DNA from: Marsupella aquatica
Lineage: Eukaryota > Marchantiophyta
Assembly (NCBI GenBank): GCA_973895155.1
Contig: OZ316898.1
Location: forward strand, 62,001-126,000
DNA: 64,000 nt
Direction: 5' to 3'
Positions 41,181-53,037 of the stretch are shown piece after piece; the stretch's first letter is position 1; every line of letters begins with the position of its first letter. The position numbers were made by a program, and so were the translations under genes. The notes beneath the pieces are model-generated. The model was not told the DNA's origin, ran no database searches, and saw nothing but the letters and a program-made list of their open reading frames with translations.

Positions 41181-42390
41181 AAGGTATTAATGGAAAGTTA
41201 CGACACTGCTTAGAGTATAAGGAGACACTTATCGTGATGCGGGCCCTGCATGAAGAAGAAGCTGGAGGCCATTTCGCGGCAGTTACGACAGCCCGAAAGA
41301 TTCTGGACTCGGGGTATTGGTGGCCTACGTTGCATCGGGATGTACAGCGCTTCATTAAGGGCTATGACTTGTGTCAGCGAGCGGGGGCCCCGAGGCGGGC
41401 TCATCATCACCCATTCACATCTGTGCTTCCATTGGCACCATTCGAAAAATGGGGAATTGATTATATCGGGCCGTTCACTCCCGTTACCCGAAGGCGAAGG
41501 TGCAGGTACATCCTATTAGCTATTGATTACTCCACCAAATGGGTCGAAGCGCGGGCTACGGTAAAGGACGACGCCGCCACCAGTGCCAGATTCTTATACG
41601 AACAGATTTTCACCTGATTCGGCCCGCCCTTAGAATTGGTAAGCGACCGTGGAACCCACTTCCTCAATGACACCGTAGCCCAGCTTACGGAGCGTTACCT
41701 AGTCAAGCACCGCAAAACTATCCCGTATCATCCTAAAGCCAACGGGATGGCGGAGAGAGCAAATGGTATCATTGGGAAGATCCTCAACAAAACTGTAGCT
41801 GCGCACAAAATGGATTGGGATGATAAGTTGTACGCAGCGGTGTACTCGTATAATCTAGCTTACAAAACTACTACGAGTCACAGCCCGTACTTGTGTTCGG
41901 CCAACATTCGTTGGTGCCCGTCGAATTTGAAGTACACACTCCACGGGTCAGCATTCGGGATCGCTTACCTGAATCTGAAAGTCTGTCAGACCGAGCTTAT
42001 CAGATTGAAGCCTTGGAAGAAGCATGGCAACTGGCAGCTCGACACACCGTGAAGAAACAGGCAACTTCAAAGAAGCAACACGACAAAGGACTACAGAGGG
42101 TCGACGTCATGGCAGGCGATCTAGTCCTTCTGTATGATAGTAGATACATGCAGTTTCTAGGGAAGCTGCATACCCGGTGGTTAGGGCCCTTCCTTGTCAA
42201 TCAGATCTACCGTAACGGATCTTTAGAGCTTGCAACGTATGCCAGCGATTTACTCCCCACGCGAATCAGCTACGATCGTGTAAAAAAGTACCACCATCAA
42301 GATGACGACGCCGAGAGCGATGTTCGTGAGGACGCTTCACAATTAAGCAGGGAGCTATGTGACGCCGCCGGTACGGCGGTTAATGAGTGA
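41181..42390 (+). pseudogene. pol: Family-B pol, integrase part
   Basis: This begins in the integrase zinc-finger region (ALHEEEAGGHFAAVTTARK, then YDLCQRAG where the first zinc Cys of the expected CxxC is not visible). It has GIDYIGPF, LVSDRGTHFLND and ERANGIIGKILNKT, the DD35E triad. A TGA at 41615-41617 replaces an expected CGA, and a one-base shift near 41890 moves the frame. The C-terminal part then stays open to 42390, crossing into the LTR (QLSRELCDAAGTAVNE). Everything upstream of 41181 is replaced by the family-A LTR. Confidence 0.85.
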
Positions 42391-42715
42391 TTCAGTCTAA
42401 CTACGCTCGGCACGCGCGTTAGGTGGGTCTTAGGCCGCTATTATTAGCATAACGACAGTATTTAGGTAATCATTAGGGGTAGGACATCATTAGGCAATAA
42501 GGGGGACTTCAGGTTCGGACTGGCGGCGGGTCGCTATTCGCACCCCCGGGTTACGAGCGTGGAAGGGCCCCTCCCGCGGGTCCGTATAACGAACTTAAGG
42601 AAGCGGCCACTGATGCACGCTGACTCAGACCGGCGGAGTGGCCTGTACACCACAAGCGTGAGCGGTTCAGCCTATGGGCATCGAGGAGACGTCGGGGATC
42701 GACAAGCCCTCAAAG

Positions 42716-42724
42716 TATAAAAGG
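42716..42724 (+). promoter_or_regulatory. TATA box in the family-B LTR
   Basis: TATAAAAGG lies 100-108 bp before the ATG of the LTR ORF (42824). It is conserved in the solo LTR at 59539-59547 (minus). It probably marks the U3 promoter, which would place the ORF in the leader of LTR-driven transcripts. Confidence 0.65.
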
Positions 42725-42823
42725 GGAGCCAACCCTTTGTAGTGCACCAGTCCATCAGTCCACGCGCCAGCTTCGACCCCAGCTCTCTCGTTCTCTCTAG
42801 GTCGCCACTACTATCTCCTCTAA

Positions 42824-45477
42824 ATGTCGCACACGATCCTCTCCAGCTCGGCCATTCGATTCTGGACGCAGTTCCTATCTACCGGAAGGCACTTGGCCGA
42901 TTCATTGAAACACGCCAACCCGCGCCGATACAAAATCGAACACGAATACGAGAGAGCCATCCGCCTAGCAGGACGACACCACTACGTCCTTAACTTTGAC
43001 TACCCGTCTCAGAGCGAGCTTTACCGACCAGCCGAGGTATCTGGGTACTTCTTCAACGAAGACAAATATATCGGTTTCTGGGAAGCATTGCTTCGGCTTC
43101 CGGACGAGGTCTTCAATATCCCGGGTACAATCAACCTGCAACGACATCACTTCGACCACATCCCTGCCCGGGTTCGGGCTGTCATTAACGGCGAGTCCAG
43201 TACCAACCGTTCGACAAGGGCGTCCGCACTCGCTTCGGAGAACTTCTACCAGCACCTGCAGAGCTTCATGGGAACTCGGCCATCAACCAACATGACCAAC
43301 TCAGCCATGCCCGTACCCGTACCCGTGCCCATGCAACCCCAGCCTCAACCTCAAGCTCAGCTTCCGCTTCAGCCTCAGCCGCAGCCTAGCCAAACCCCAC
43401 CACCTATCACCCAGCCAGCACAGGTACGCTCCGTCATCAACGCTGTGGATCTTAGCAATGACGATGAGGCTACCCCACCCTTGACCAGGCGGCCCAGAGG
43501 AACAAGCGCTCGGGGGGCCGACACTATATCGTCCCCACCCCCTGCTCTGACCCAGGAGCGGCCCCAGCAGACAACATGGTGACCGTGGCCGCCCCGGGCC
43601 CATTACCAACGGCAGTGGCACTACCCAGGCCCGATCAGGAGGATGGGGAAGTATCACCTTCCCCGAGCCAGTCACGGGGAAAGAAGAGGAAGGAATCCGC
43701 CACTGCATCCGGGTTACCGTTGGCCATGGTAGCCGTAGCCAAGGTGACGATGCACCGCATGGGGGAAAACGTTCACAGCAACATCCTCCATCCCAAGCAT
43801 GCGGTGTACCTGAAGACTCAGGGATTTGAGCACCTCACCTCTCTCCCCTGGAACACTTGCAGGTACTACGGGGAGGACATGACAGAATTCGTCAAGAATT
43901 ATGACGACGTACGTCAACAGACTCGGCTACGGGGAAGGAATATGTCCCTCACAGAAGAACGGCTCAAGATGATCTTTGGGTTACCCGAAGGTGACCATTG
44001 AGTGGAATCACGGGCTCCCAGGGGCAAGGGGGCCAAGTACCAATCTTCAAGTTTTCCCTCAGAAGGAGCAGTAGACAACGGGTTCGTGATGAGGACCTGC
44101 CTCATGCCCGAGATAGCTGAGCGGCTGGAGTTCCAACGGTACGCTCTCCACATGATGGAACCCCGGGGGGGAGATCTCTGCCGCCCAGGTTATCCAGGTC
44201 GAGAACTATCGACCTAGGAAATGGGCGTCGTACTTCGCTAAGAAATTCCATGAAGAAATGGAGCGGCGAAGGAAGACGCTGTACATTGGCGGGAAGGCGT
44301 ATTTCGCTAGCCACATCGAAATCATTCTTGAGTGGTACGCCCGGTTTGATCGACGAACCCTTCCCCGCATCAATGTTACAAAGCTGGTCCCAGCTAGGTG
44401 GGTTTTTCCGGCATTGGAGAGACGGCCCCAACCCGAGGCCTGAAGTCCAGCGGACACGCCAGCTTCACCCACCCCACCTCCACAAATGGCTGTAATCGTA
44501 ACCGAGGAGGCGCCGGATGGGTCGGTTGTCGCAACCGTTGATGCGACCCAACTAGCCGGGCTAAGTACAGAAGTTGGTACGGCAGAGGTCTTACCCGAGC
44601 CCGGGTCTCCCAAGGACCCACCGGTGGCAATTCCGGAGAATCGGACATTGCTGCAGGAGGACACTCCAGCCCCTTCCAACGTTATGTCCCCAGGGTTGGA
44701 CGTCACTGCCCCGGCCCCCCCGCGTGTTTACGTCTGCCGTGCCCAAATCCGGACAGGCACAACTTGGACCACCCGGAACTCTTCGTACAGGGTACGTTTC
44801 TGAACGGGCTTCTGGGAGATTTCTCTCATCAAATTGCCCGGGATACCGGGGAGTTCATGGCCCGGAAGGTAGCCTGTTTCTTCAATCAGGAGTTGGTTGC
44901 CGCAGTAAAGGCAGGTTGAGCCCAGTCGGAGGCACTTCAGAGGATAGAGCGGTACCGGGTGGAGTCCGTGTACCTAAAGAATGAAGTGGCGGCTCAAGAG
45001 GCTGAGCTTCTGCAACTACGACCCAAGGTTGCAGCCGCCGATGAGTTGTTAGCAAAGGCGCACGCTCTTACCGCCCTAGCCGAACAGGCCAAAGCTGGGA
45101 ACGAGGCCGAGATTACACGACTCCAGAACCAGATTGATAGTTTGAAGAAACAAGCTGTCACCTGGCAGAAAGACCTGGAGGAGGCCGAGGAGCGAGCCCA
45201 GCGGGACACGGCGGAGATAGCCACGCTGCAGGCCGAGATGGCGCGACTCCAAACCGAGGCCGAGAAGCAGGACCAGCTGGTGGGTAAACTGACGAGCGAC
45301 GCCCAGCAGCTGGAGGAGGCATGTCAGGAGGCAGCAGAGGAGACGGACGCGGTGAGGCGAGAGAACGAATCTCTGTTGGACCAGGTCCAGCTCCTCAAAG
45401 CGGACAATGACAGGCTTCGAAGGCAGCGGGATGGCCGTTCCCATTTGGGCGGCTCTGGCAAGCGTGCCAGGCATTAG
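42824..45477 (+). pseudogene. LTR-encoded coiled-coil protein of family B, broken copy
   Basis: The frame starts at ATG 42824 (MSHTILSSSAIRFW). It passes through a Pro/Gln-rich segment (VPMQPQPQPQAQ) and a basic patch (SRGKKRKESA), reaching SLTEERLKMIFGLPEGDH, which parallels the PKVIAEVFGLP motif of family A. It ends in a long coiled coil (NEAEITRLQNQIDSLKKQ ... RRENESLLDQVQLLKADNDR) and a basic tail (GGSGKRARH). Breaks: a frame change near 43575, a TGA at 43999-44001 shared with the solo LTR, an extra G in the run near 44164-44170, a TGA at about 44442, and further shifts and stops before the frame at 44959-45477. The solo LTR keeps the second half open. Function unknown. Confidence 0.75.
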
Positions 45478-46241
45478 CGGCGGAGTAGGAATAGATTAGG
45501 ATTAGGATTGGCTTAGTCAGGCTCTTGGGACAGGCACCTGCCTTAGGTACAGCAGCGCTGCCCTGCTGTCCAGCCTGCGTAGATTAGGATCTTCTAATAA
45601 GACATAGTCGTTTTCCGGCCTGACTGTCAGCTTAGTTAGGATCTTCTAATAAGACACAGCCGTTTTTCGGCCTGACTGTCAGCTTAGTTAGGACCTTAGT
45701 CAGCGAATCTTCGGCGAGAGGACACCCCGTCCCTCGGCTCTTAGTATTTAGTGCACCCCTCGATAGAGGCAGGGGGGTTTTTAGTTTCAGAGTTGGACAT
45801 CCGCGGGATATGCGTGGAGTCCCGACCTCTGGGAATGAAAGAGTACGAAGGGAAGGGGGTAGGACTAAGCTCGCCGGGCGAGTGCGGAGCCGGGCTCCGT
45901 TGTAGTGTGCACCCTCGGCCTTGAATCTGTTCATTCCAGGGCTGTCGGGTCAACTAAGTGTACGCATATGTTCCCTTTGTAGTAAAATCCTTTCCCATCA
46001 TTTTCCTTCGTGTAAATCAAGATTGTATGCATGTGTGCGCATATGTGTGTGGGTTTCTCGTATATGGGTGGCAGCGCCAGGCCGAACGCACTACCCGAGA
46101 CGTGCACAGGGTGCAGCCTGCGGGTAAGTGGTTGCGAGCACGGGTTGAGGACCTGTATCATCGAATCCGGATCAAAGGCGGACAGCACGAAGGCTTAGAA
46201 GCCCTTAAGCCGGGCTCGATCCTGCTATCGACTAAGGTACG

Positions 46242-46269
46242 TTCCGACGGCGGAACACAAACCATACCT
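46242..46269 (+). promoter_or_regulatory. Conserved LTR hairpin of family B
   Basis: Stem TTCCG/CGGAA around ACGG (46242-46255), followed by CACAAACCATACCT, matching the family-A element in position and downstream sequence. Confidence 0.55.
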
Positions 46270-46437
46270 AGGAGGTGTCCGTATTTAGCAGTATGCGCAC
46301 TTAGCGCTAGTTTACGAGAATAAGGTGTATTACGTGCTTCCCTTCCTGCCCGAACCCTCAGATTTACGAGGGATGTGCCCGTCTAAGCTGAAGTCTGAGT
46401 TAAGGCCGAAGCCAACGGCGTGACATAGCCTTTGTTT

Positions 46438-46457
46438 TGGCGCTAGATGGAGGGGGC
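46438..46457 (+). other. Primer-binding site of family B
   Basis: TGGCGCTAGATGGAGGGGGC, identical to the consensus PBS of family A, lies 12 bases after the LTR end. Confidence 0.8.
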
Positions 46458-46946
46458 ACTCTACATATCGTAGAGGGGAGACATGTGCGTATTCACCTAG
46501 GCAGGATACATCAGGAGGTAGTACTAACCATTGCATTTATATGAGTAAATGCCCGTCACTCGTTCTCAAGCAGCTTACTTGAGGAGATTGACCAGCGAAC
46601 GAGAAAGTGCAACCACAACAAGCTCCGACTCATCGGGCTCGGAGGACTCGCAATCGCCCCAACGTATGAACATACCCTCGGGACCTTCGGGGTCCGGTTC
46701 GACCAGCCCTGTTGCGGTTCCACCACCACCACCACCACCACCACCACCTATGGCAGCTGCTCCACCGGTGGCCCGCGCTGCTCAAGCGCCTCCACAAATA
46801 TCGCAACGATCGCGATTTCATTATCGACCTTTCAAAGAGCGTCATGGGGATGATCCGGATGAATGGTTGGATGAGTTTGAAGCCACTGCTAAAGCTAATG
46901 GGGAAGACGCCATTAAGCTAACCGTCCTCCCGGGAGTGATGCGGGG

Positions 46947-49033
46947 TGTGGTGCGTCCCATGGCTCCCTAAACCCAAGAAACCCCCCAGCTCAAGCCGAT
47001 CCCGCAGGTTTCATGCTTGGCGAGGCCGTTTCCGCGGCTTAGCGGCATGGGACGCTGCTAACCTTCTACTACTACTATTAACATTTTACACACATATACT
47101 GGACAGATCCTTCATCGGGTCATGAGATACGTAGCCGGCCTAATATAGGCCTTCCCCTGTCTTCCCCTGTCTTCTTGTTAGGTATGTTTGGATTCCGCCG
47201 CCGGAATGATCCCCAATAGGCTTGGTTAAGCCGCTAAGACCTCTCTCAGCTCGACACATCCAACTCTCACTCCCCTGCTTACTTTCCTTCCTTCTGTTGA
47301 TGTGGGCACTCTTCACACAAGTTAATGCGACACACAAATAGCAAAATGACTCATTCTGACTAAGTCATACCATGCACTTGCCATACAAACAGTACATCTC
47401 ATACACAAGTTCTGCGAACTAAGCCGTGAGGCCAACTCTATTCAGCTCTTAGGCATGAGGAAACATGAATATACACAAGGGTCACTGTATGACTAACCGA
47501 GAGCTTCTCGTACTACTTGATCCCAGCCCGGCTGGTGCAAACTAAAAACTTGCTAAAGAAGAGGCCCTGAGCTCCCCGCTGCCCAGGTACTTATCCTGGT
47601 AGTGGATCCGCCATTCTTTGCATCGTAAGCCTAATCTACTTAACAGTAATCTACTTACCCGAATCTACCTATGTACAGCAAGGCAGGAGCACAAGTGTTG
47701 CTCCTACCAGTGGAACCGCAATCCCACTAAGCTAAGTGTCAGGGCCGCTCCTGGTTCTGATCCTAATCCTAAACGTGGAGATCCGCGCCCGCCGTGCCCA
47801 CTCACGCCTCCTCCCTCCACGTCCGCCCTCCCTAAAAGGAACGACGCCCTTGCACCGTCACGACACCGGTGGTGGATCCTTAATGGACGCCCCCAACGCT
47901 TCCTCCTCAGCCACTGCCGTAGGTTCATTCTCTGACAGATTACCTGCCCTTGACTGAGTCAACTCTCCATCGGCCTGACTGGGTCCACCTTCGGCTTCAG
48001 CCATGGTAATCTTACAAAGGCCTCCAAGCCGGATCCGGCCATGAAGCCTTGGTACTTCTTGGTCTGCATGGCCGTAAAGCATGCATCCTCCTCCCGTGCA
48101 AAATGTAGTTGCACCTCCACCGGTAGGGTTGCCGCCCAGCCCTTCTAGGTGTCATCCCTGGTTGGAATGGCCTTGATGGGATCGACCTCCTCCTCTTTGG
48201 CTTCTCCCTGCCTCCTGCTCTGCTGCTCGGCTGGCTTCTTTGGTGCCGCCGACCTCGTTCTTTTTGCCGGGGTGGCTTCATCGTTGACGGCCCCCTTCCT
48301 CTTCATCTCTGCTGCCGTGGAGGTTTCTCCTAGCACCGTTGCCTGGGTCCACCTTTCCGTGCTACCCTTTAATTCCCAGTGTATGTCGTTGCAGTTCTTG
48401 ATGGCCTCTCGGATGCCGACGACGCTGTCTTTGCAAAACAGATGATCGTCGAGTTGATTGGAAGTAGGCGTCCACAGGAACTCGTCCTTGATGAGTTCGC
48501 CTCCTAAGAAAGCCGTCTTCTGCAGCTCCCACAATCGAGCGAGCTCCTGCCGTTCTCGAGCTGCCCTTTCTGACTCCTCGTCCTCGTAAGTCTTGATGTA
48601 CTCAGTTGCCCGTTCGAACAGGCATCCCCAGAAATGTGCCGCTTGATTGACGTTGCTCATACCCTCCTTAGGTCGATCGTCGGTATCTATTCTCTCCCCG
48701 AGTGCTTGCCTAAGCAGCTGACAGTAGTTGGCCTCCCGTAGTCGTCTGCCTAGTTCGTGCTCGCAAATGAGCCACCATCTCCTGCAAGCGCTCCTTACCC
48801 CTCTCCTCTGCCGGTCCTTCTTCCCGTTGATCCTTCCTAGCCGCCGACGCTTAACGCGCCCTAACCCTAATCGGGTTTTCACCCTTAGCCTTACCTCCGG
48901 CCTCTGCCCGGGTTCCATGGTTGCCCCTAATTGTTTATATTTTCCTTGTTTTGTCACTATACTAAGGTGTTCCTAGGGTGCCTTCCTGCTTTACCCACTT
49001 AACCGGCCGAGTGATTCCTGTCTAGGCATCACA
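46947..49033 (-). mobile_element. Family-A solo LTR with internal deletion
   Basis: TGTGGTGCG at 46947 to GGCATCACA at 49033 is a complete pair of LTR-A ends in reverse orientation. CGGGG at 46942-46946 and 49034-49038 is the target duplication. The length, 2,087 bp, is less than half of normal: a ~2.56-kb segment of the LTR ORF is missing between two copies of GGCTGAAGCCG, leaving one copy at 47992-48002. Confidence 0.93.
48145..48918 (-). pseudogene. N-terminal 257 codons of the LTR ORF in the solo LTR
   Basis: From ATG 48918 the frame follows the family-A LTR protein to a TAG that replaces a Trp codon (IPTRDDT, stop). The later deletion at 47992-48002 would also shift the frame. The remainder of the C-terminal coding part survives at 47858-47990. 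Confidence 0.8.
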
Positions 49034-50046
49034 CGGGGAGAAGCTCGTCCATGGTACAACTCGTTACCACCCGGGATACTTGGGCACAATTCCAAGCTGC
49101 ATTTCTGCAGGAGTTTCATGCCATTGGATCAGAACAGTGTTCTCTATTAAAGATTGGCCAGCTTCGCATGGGAAAAAAAGAGTCCCTGCGGAAGTTCATT
49201 CAGAAGTTTCAGAAACTTGCAGCCAAGATCCGGCCCAGGCCAGGAGACGCGCTCCAGCTTACATGGTTCCTTCATGGTTTGCCCACGAATATGCAATTCT
49301 GGGTATGCCAGAATAATCCAATTTCAATGCAGGCGGCCATAGCGTGCGCTGAAACTTACCGGGAGTCCACCTATAACTCCCGGCGGAGCCAGCGAGCACG
49401 CCGCAGGAAGGGTAAGTATGAGACCTTCAGTGACAGTGACTCCGAATTGGACGACGAGAGGAAGAAGAAACGCAAGAAGAAGAAGAAACATCGTTCGACC
49501 TCGTCCAGCTCAGAGACGGAATCCAGTTCGGATTCAGCTTCAAGCATCGGATCCTCTACCTCCAATTCATCAGGAAGTGACTCGGAGAGCAAAAGCCGGA
49601 GCAAAAAGAAGAAGAGACGAGTGAAGAAGGAGGGGAAGATTAAACCCCGGGCGTGAAGAACGATACCAGATCCAAAGGCTGCCGAAGCAGACAAGCTGAA
49701 CGAAATCACGGATTGACTCAAAGCACTGTCAGTACATCTTGCGGAAAAGCCGATGGAGAAGAAGAAGCCATCTGAGATTCGAGCCCATGCCTGGTGTTCA
49801 AAGTGCTTCCAATCCGGCCATGTGGTGCAGGAATGCCCAAGGTGGAAGAACCGAGTTCACCAAGTAGAGCTGGATGATGTTGACAACCCGGGCCCCGAAT
49901 CGGAGTCCACGGAGTATTTCTTTGAGGACCCTCCTGATTCCGTGTACCAGATTTCAACGGTAGGTCCGCGTAATCTAGCGGGTAGAACTGCCTACCCCTA
50001 TCCAAGCAATGGTCGGAGTTTCCAGGTTATCAGTAATCCGAGCATC

Positions 50047-52968
50047 CCTCCCAAGGTGATTGCCGAAGTGTTTGGGTTGCCGATAGGCAATAAGACCAAA
50101 GTTGATACCAGGAAGACCTTGCCTGACAAGGAGTTCCGGTCGTTCCCCGGGCCATCAACGAAGAATGGCTTCTTCCGGAACACCTGCACCAACCCGCACA
50201 TAGGAGAGATGATCTACTTCTTGCGGGTGACCATGCATTGTAACTTGCCGAGGGCAGAGATCGGCAAGGCACAGGTCTATCTGGCAGAGAGGCCAGACCC
50301 AAGCCGGGACTACAACGGGTACCTCCTCAACCAATTGAAGAAGATCTTAAAGGAGGAGCAGCAGGTAATCGGCCTGGGGAGCGTGTCGCGGCTTGGCTAT
50401 CACATGCCGCTGTTGTGCCGGTATGCCAGAGGTCAGACCTTTGCCCCAGTACTTCCCCTGTAGGTAAGGGCACCCGAGGAAGCTCCAGCACCGAGGCCGG
50501 TAGCAGAGAAGCCTCAACCACCTATTAGCCCTACGATTGAGCAGGTGTTTAGGCCAAGGAAGGAAGACTTGCCGATGCAGCAACCAAGCATGCAAAATCT
50601 GCTGAAAATGCTGGAGAAGGAAAAGACGGCACTGGCACCAGCTTCGGCAGCGGCACCAATATAGGACACTGCCCCAGAGGTCAACCTAAGCAGACTTAGA
50701 AGGGAAAACCCCTTTACCGGAAATAAGGAGAGAATCAGGCCAGAATCCAAGCCGAGTGTTCGAATGTACGTGGGAGTCTCAAGCTTTGAATCTGAGGCAG
50801 AATTGCCTGAAGCTCCTACCGGCGAAGAGGAGAGGGAGAAGCCGGAAGTCAAAGAGGTGGAGGAGGTAGTGGAGGACTGCAGCCATGATAACTCCGGCTA
50901 TGGGTCGGACCATCACGTTCCAGGAGTAAGGACCTATGGTCGGTTTATCCCCACACTTCCAAGGATAGTTCGAGGGGACCCCAACCAGCAGAGTAGCCCC
51001 GAGTCTCCCCCACCAGATGTTGCTCCCCCGAGCTTTGACGGCATAAAGTAGACGGCACAGGAATTTCAGGAGCGACTTAGGGAAGCAGAAAAGGCAGCCC
51101 TGGCTAGGGAAAAGGATTTTCCAGGAGGAGATTGGCCGGAGGACATCAGGCGGCTAGCCGAAAAAGGAAGCAAACCTCTAGCCACGATTGAAGAGATCCG
51201 CAAGACGGCTTGGGAGCAGAGGCCGCGATGGGCGATGCCGATCACTTCTACTTACTCCACCTACGCTAAGAATAGAGCCATGGAGTATGGTGAGATATGT
51301 GGGGAACTTGCGCTCGGCATCTTTGGGGAGGAGTTGGAGGTAGGACCCTTTTTCCATAAGGAGCAGTTGGAGAAGCACCAATTAGAAGAAGCGGTGGCTT
51401 TAGAGAGAAGCAAGAAGGACGAGGTCATCCGGCGACTTAGGAGGATGGAAGCGGCATGAGCTGAACATCATGCAGGGGCAGTTGGACACCGCGCAGGCTG
51501 ATAATCAGATTATCAAGGATAAACTGACTCAGACCCAGGGAGAATTGGCCGACGCAATCAAGGACAGGGAGAAATGGAAGAAGGAGCTAAGAGACGCAGA
51601 GGAGGCCCATATAGCAGTCAACAACCGGGTCACGGTGGAGACTCAGAGAAGGGAGAGGGTGCTGAAGGAAGAGCTCGAGGTCATCCACAGAGCCCTTGAG
51701 CAGAAGGAGGCCGAGTTAGGGAAATCCTATCAAGGGATTATTGCGCTACAGCAGGAGCTTGCGTCCCTGTCGGCCAGCTTCAAGGCCGACCTACGGGAGA
51801 AGGACGCCCAGCTCGACCAGACTTATGCCAAGATGAATAACATGGAGTCTGAGGTCGTAGCAGAGCTCGACAAGGAGCTAAGAGCAACCCAGGAGGAGAG
51901 GGCTACCACCAAGAAGGAATTGGAGGAAGCCCACAGGGAATTGGAGGAAGCCAAAAACGAGCTGGAGGAGGCACGTAAGGACCTGGATGAGACCCAGGAG
52001 GAGTTGGAGGAAATCACGAGGAAGATGGAGAACCTACAGCGGCGGGCTGACAACCAAACAGAGCGGCTGAAGAAACAAGCCGTAGTATTTAAATGCTTAG
52101 CTGCATCAGGTCCATCTCCTGGTGGGGCAAACTAGTTACCCGGGGTGGTAATTGCCGAAGGACCAGCCGTGACACACGGCCCGGTGCCGGACGTTGGCGG
52201 CAAGGGGAAGGAACCGGCTATGGAGATAGTGAAGAAGAAGAAGCGGAAACCTTCGGGGTCCGGAGGTTATTCGACCCCTCAAGCCGTACTCAAACCGGTA
52301 CCAACCTCCGGCATGAACACGGCAATAGATCCCGCTATCACCAAAGGTGGGGATGGCGCGGCCCAAGCCGAAATACTCAGTAATGAGGCCGGTATCCCAG
52401 ATCCACCTCTTGAGCAAGCCGAGGCTGAGGCCGTAGCCGAGGCTGAGGCCGTAGCCGAGGCTGATGTTGAAGCCGATGCATTGCCGGGGGTGGACCCAGT
52501 CAAGCCGATGGAGAGTTGACTCAGTCAAGGGCAGGTAATCTGTCAGAGAACGAACCTACGGCAGTGACTGAGGTGGAAGCGTTGGGGGCGTCCACTGAGG
52601 AACAGCCACCGCTGCCATGACGGTGGTGGAGGGCCGCTCCTTTCAAGGAGGGCGGACGTGGAGGGAGGAGGCGTGAGTGGGCAGGGCGGGCTCAGATCTC
52701 TAAGTGGGCAGGGCGGAATCCAAACATACCTAACAAGACGGAGGGGAAGACAAGGGAAGGCCTAGATTAGGCCGGCTACGTATCTCATGACCCGATGAAG
52801 GATCTGTCCAGTATATGTGTGTAAAATGTTAGTAGTAGTAGTAGAAAGAGGTTAGCAGCGTCCCATGCCGCTAAGCCGCGGAAACGGCCTCGCCAAGCGC
52901 AAAACCTGCGGGAATCGGCTTGCGTTGGGGGGGTTTCTTGGGTTTAGGGAGCCATGGGACGCACCACA
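50047..52968 (+). mobile_element. Diverged family-A LTR fragment joined to family-B gag
   Basis: It enters the LTR ORF at PPKVIAEVFGLPIGNK and runs to the LTR end GCACCACA at 52968. The ORF is broken by stops at 50461, about 50662, 51048 and others, and by shifts, for example near 51455. Its tail follows another version (GMNTAIDPAITKGGDGAAQ), also seen in the LTR at 60064-64000. About 600 bp of the usual non-coding LTR part is missing near 52690-52715. It is more diverged than the other A copies. Confidence 0.85.
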
Positions 52969-52972
52969 TTTT

Positions 52973-52992
52973 TGGCGCTAGATGGAGGGGGC
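52973..52992 (+). other. Primer-binding site following the diverged family-A LTR
   Basis: TGGCGCTAGATGGAGGGGGC four bases after the LTR end, showing that this LTR was the 5' LTR of an element. Confidence 0.8.
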
Positions 52993-53037
52993 ATTTCTTA
53001 AGCCGTGAGATATGAAGTTAGGAAAGAAGCGTAGGTA

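Larger units (their letters stand above)
42358..46425 (+). repeat. Family-B LTR lying between pol and gag
   Basis: 4,068 bp, TGTGACGCC ... GGCGTGACA. Boundaries are fixed by the solo copy at 55889-59905, which has a target duplication. Upstream lies family-B pol reading into the LTR; downstream lie a PBS and family-B gag. It thus serves as both a 3' and a 5' LTR. Confidence 0.92.
46549..50046 (+). pseudogene. gag: Family-B gag, interrupted by a family-A solo LTR
   Basis: ATG at 46549 opens MPVTRSQAAYLRRL, then a (CCA)n-coded proline tract (46719-46748) and the capsid start (DDPDEWLDEFEATAKANG, LPGVMRG). At 46947 a reverse family-A LTR is inserted; gag resumes at 49034-49038 with GEARPWYN. 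After a one-base shift near 49070 it continues (FQAAFLQEF, SLRKFIQKFQKLA) into a Lys/Ser-rich linker and one CCHC knuckle, CSKCFQSGHVVQEC. TGA codons at 49654-49656 and about 49713 break it. It ends at about 50046, where it changes abruptly to family-A LTR sequence inside CCTCCCAAGGT. Confidence 0.85.
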
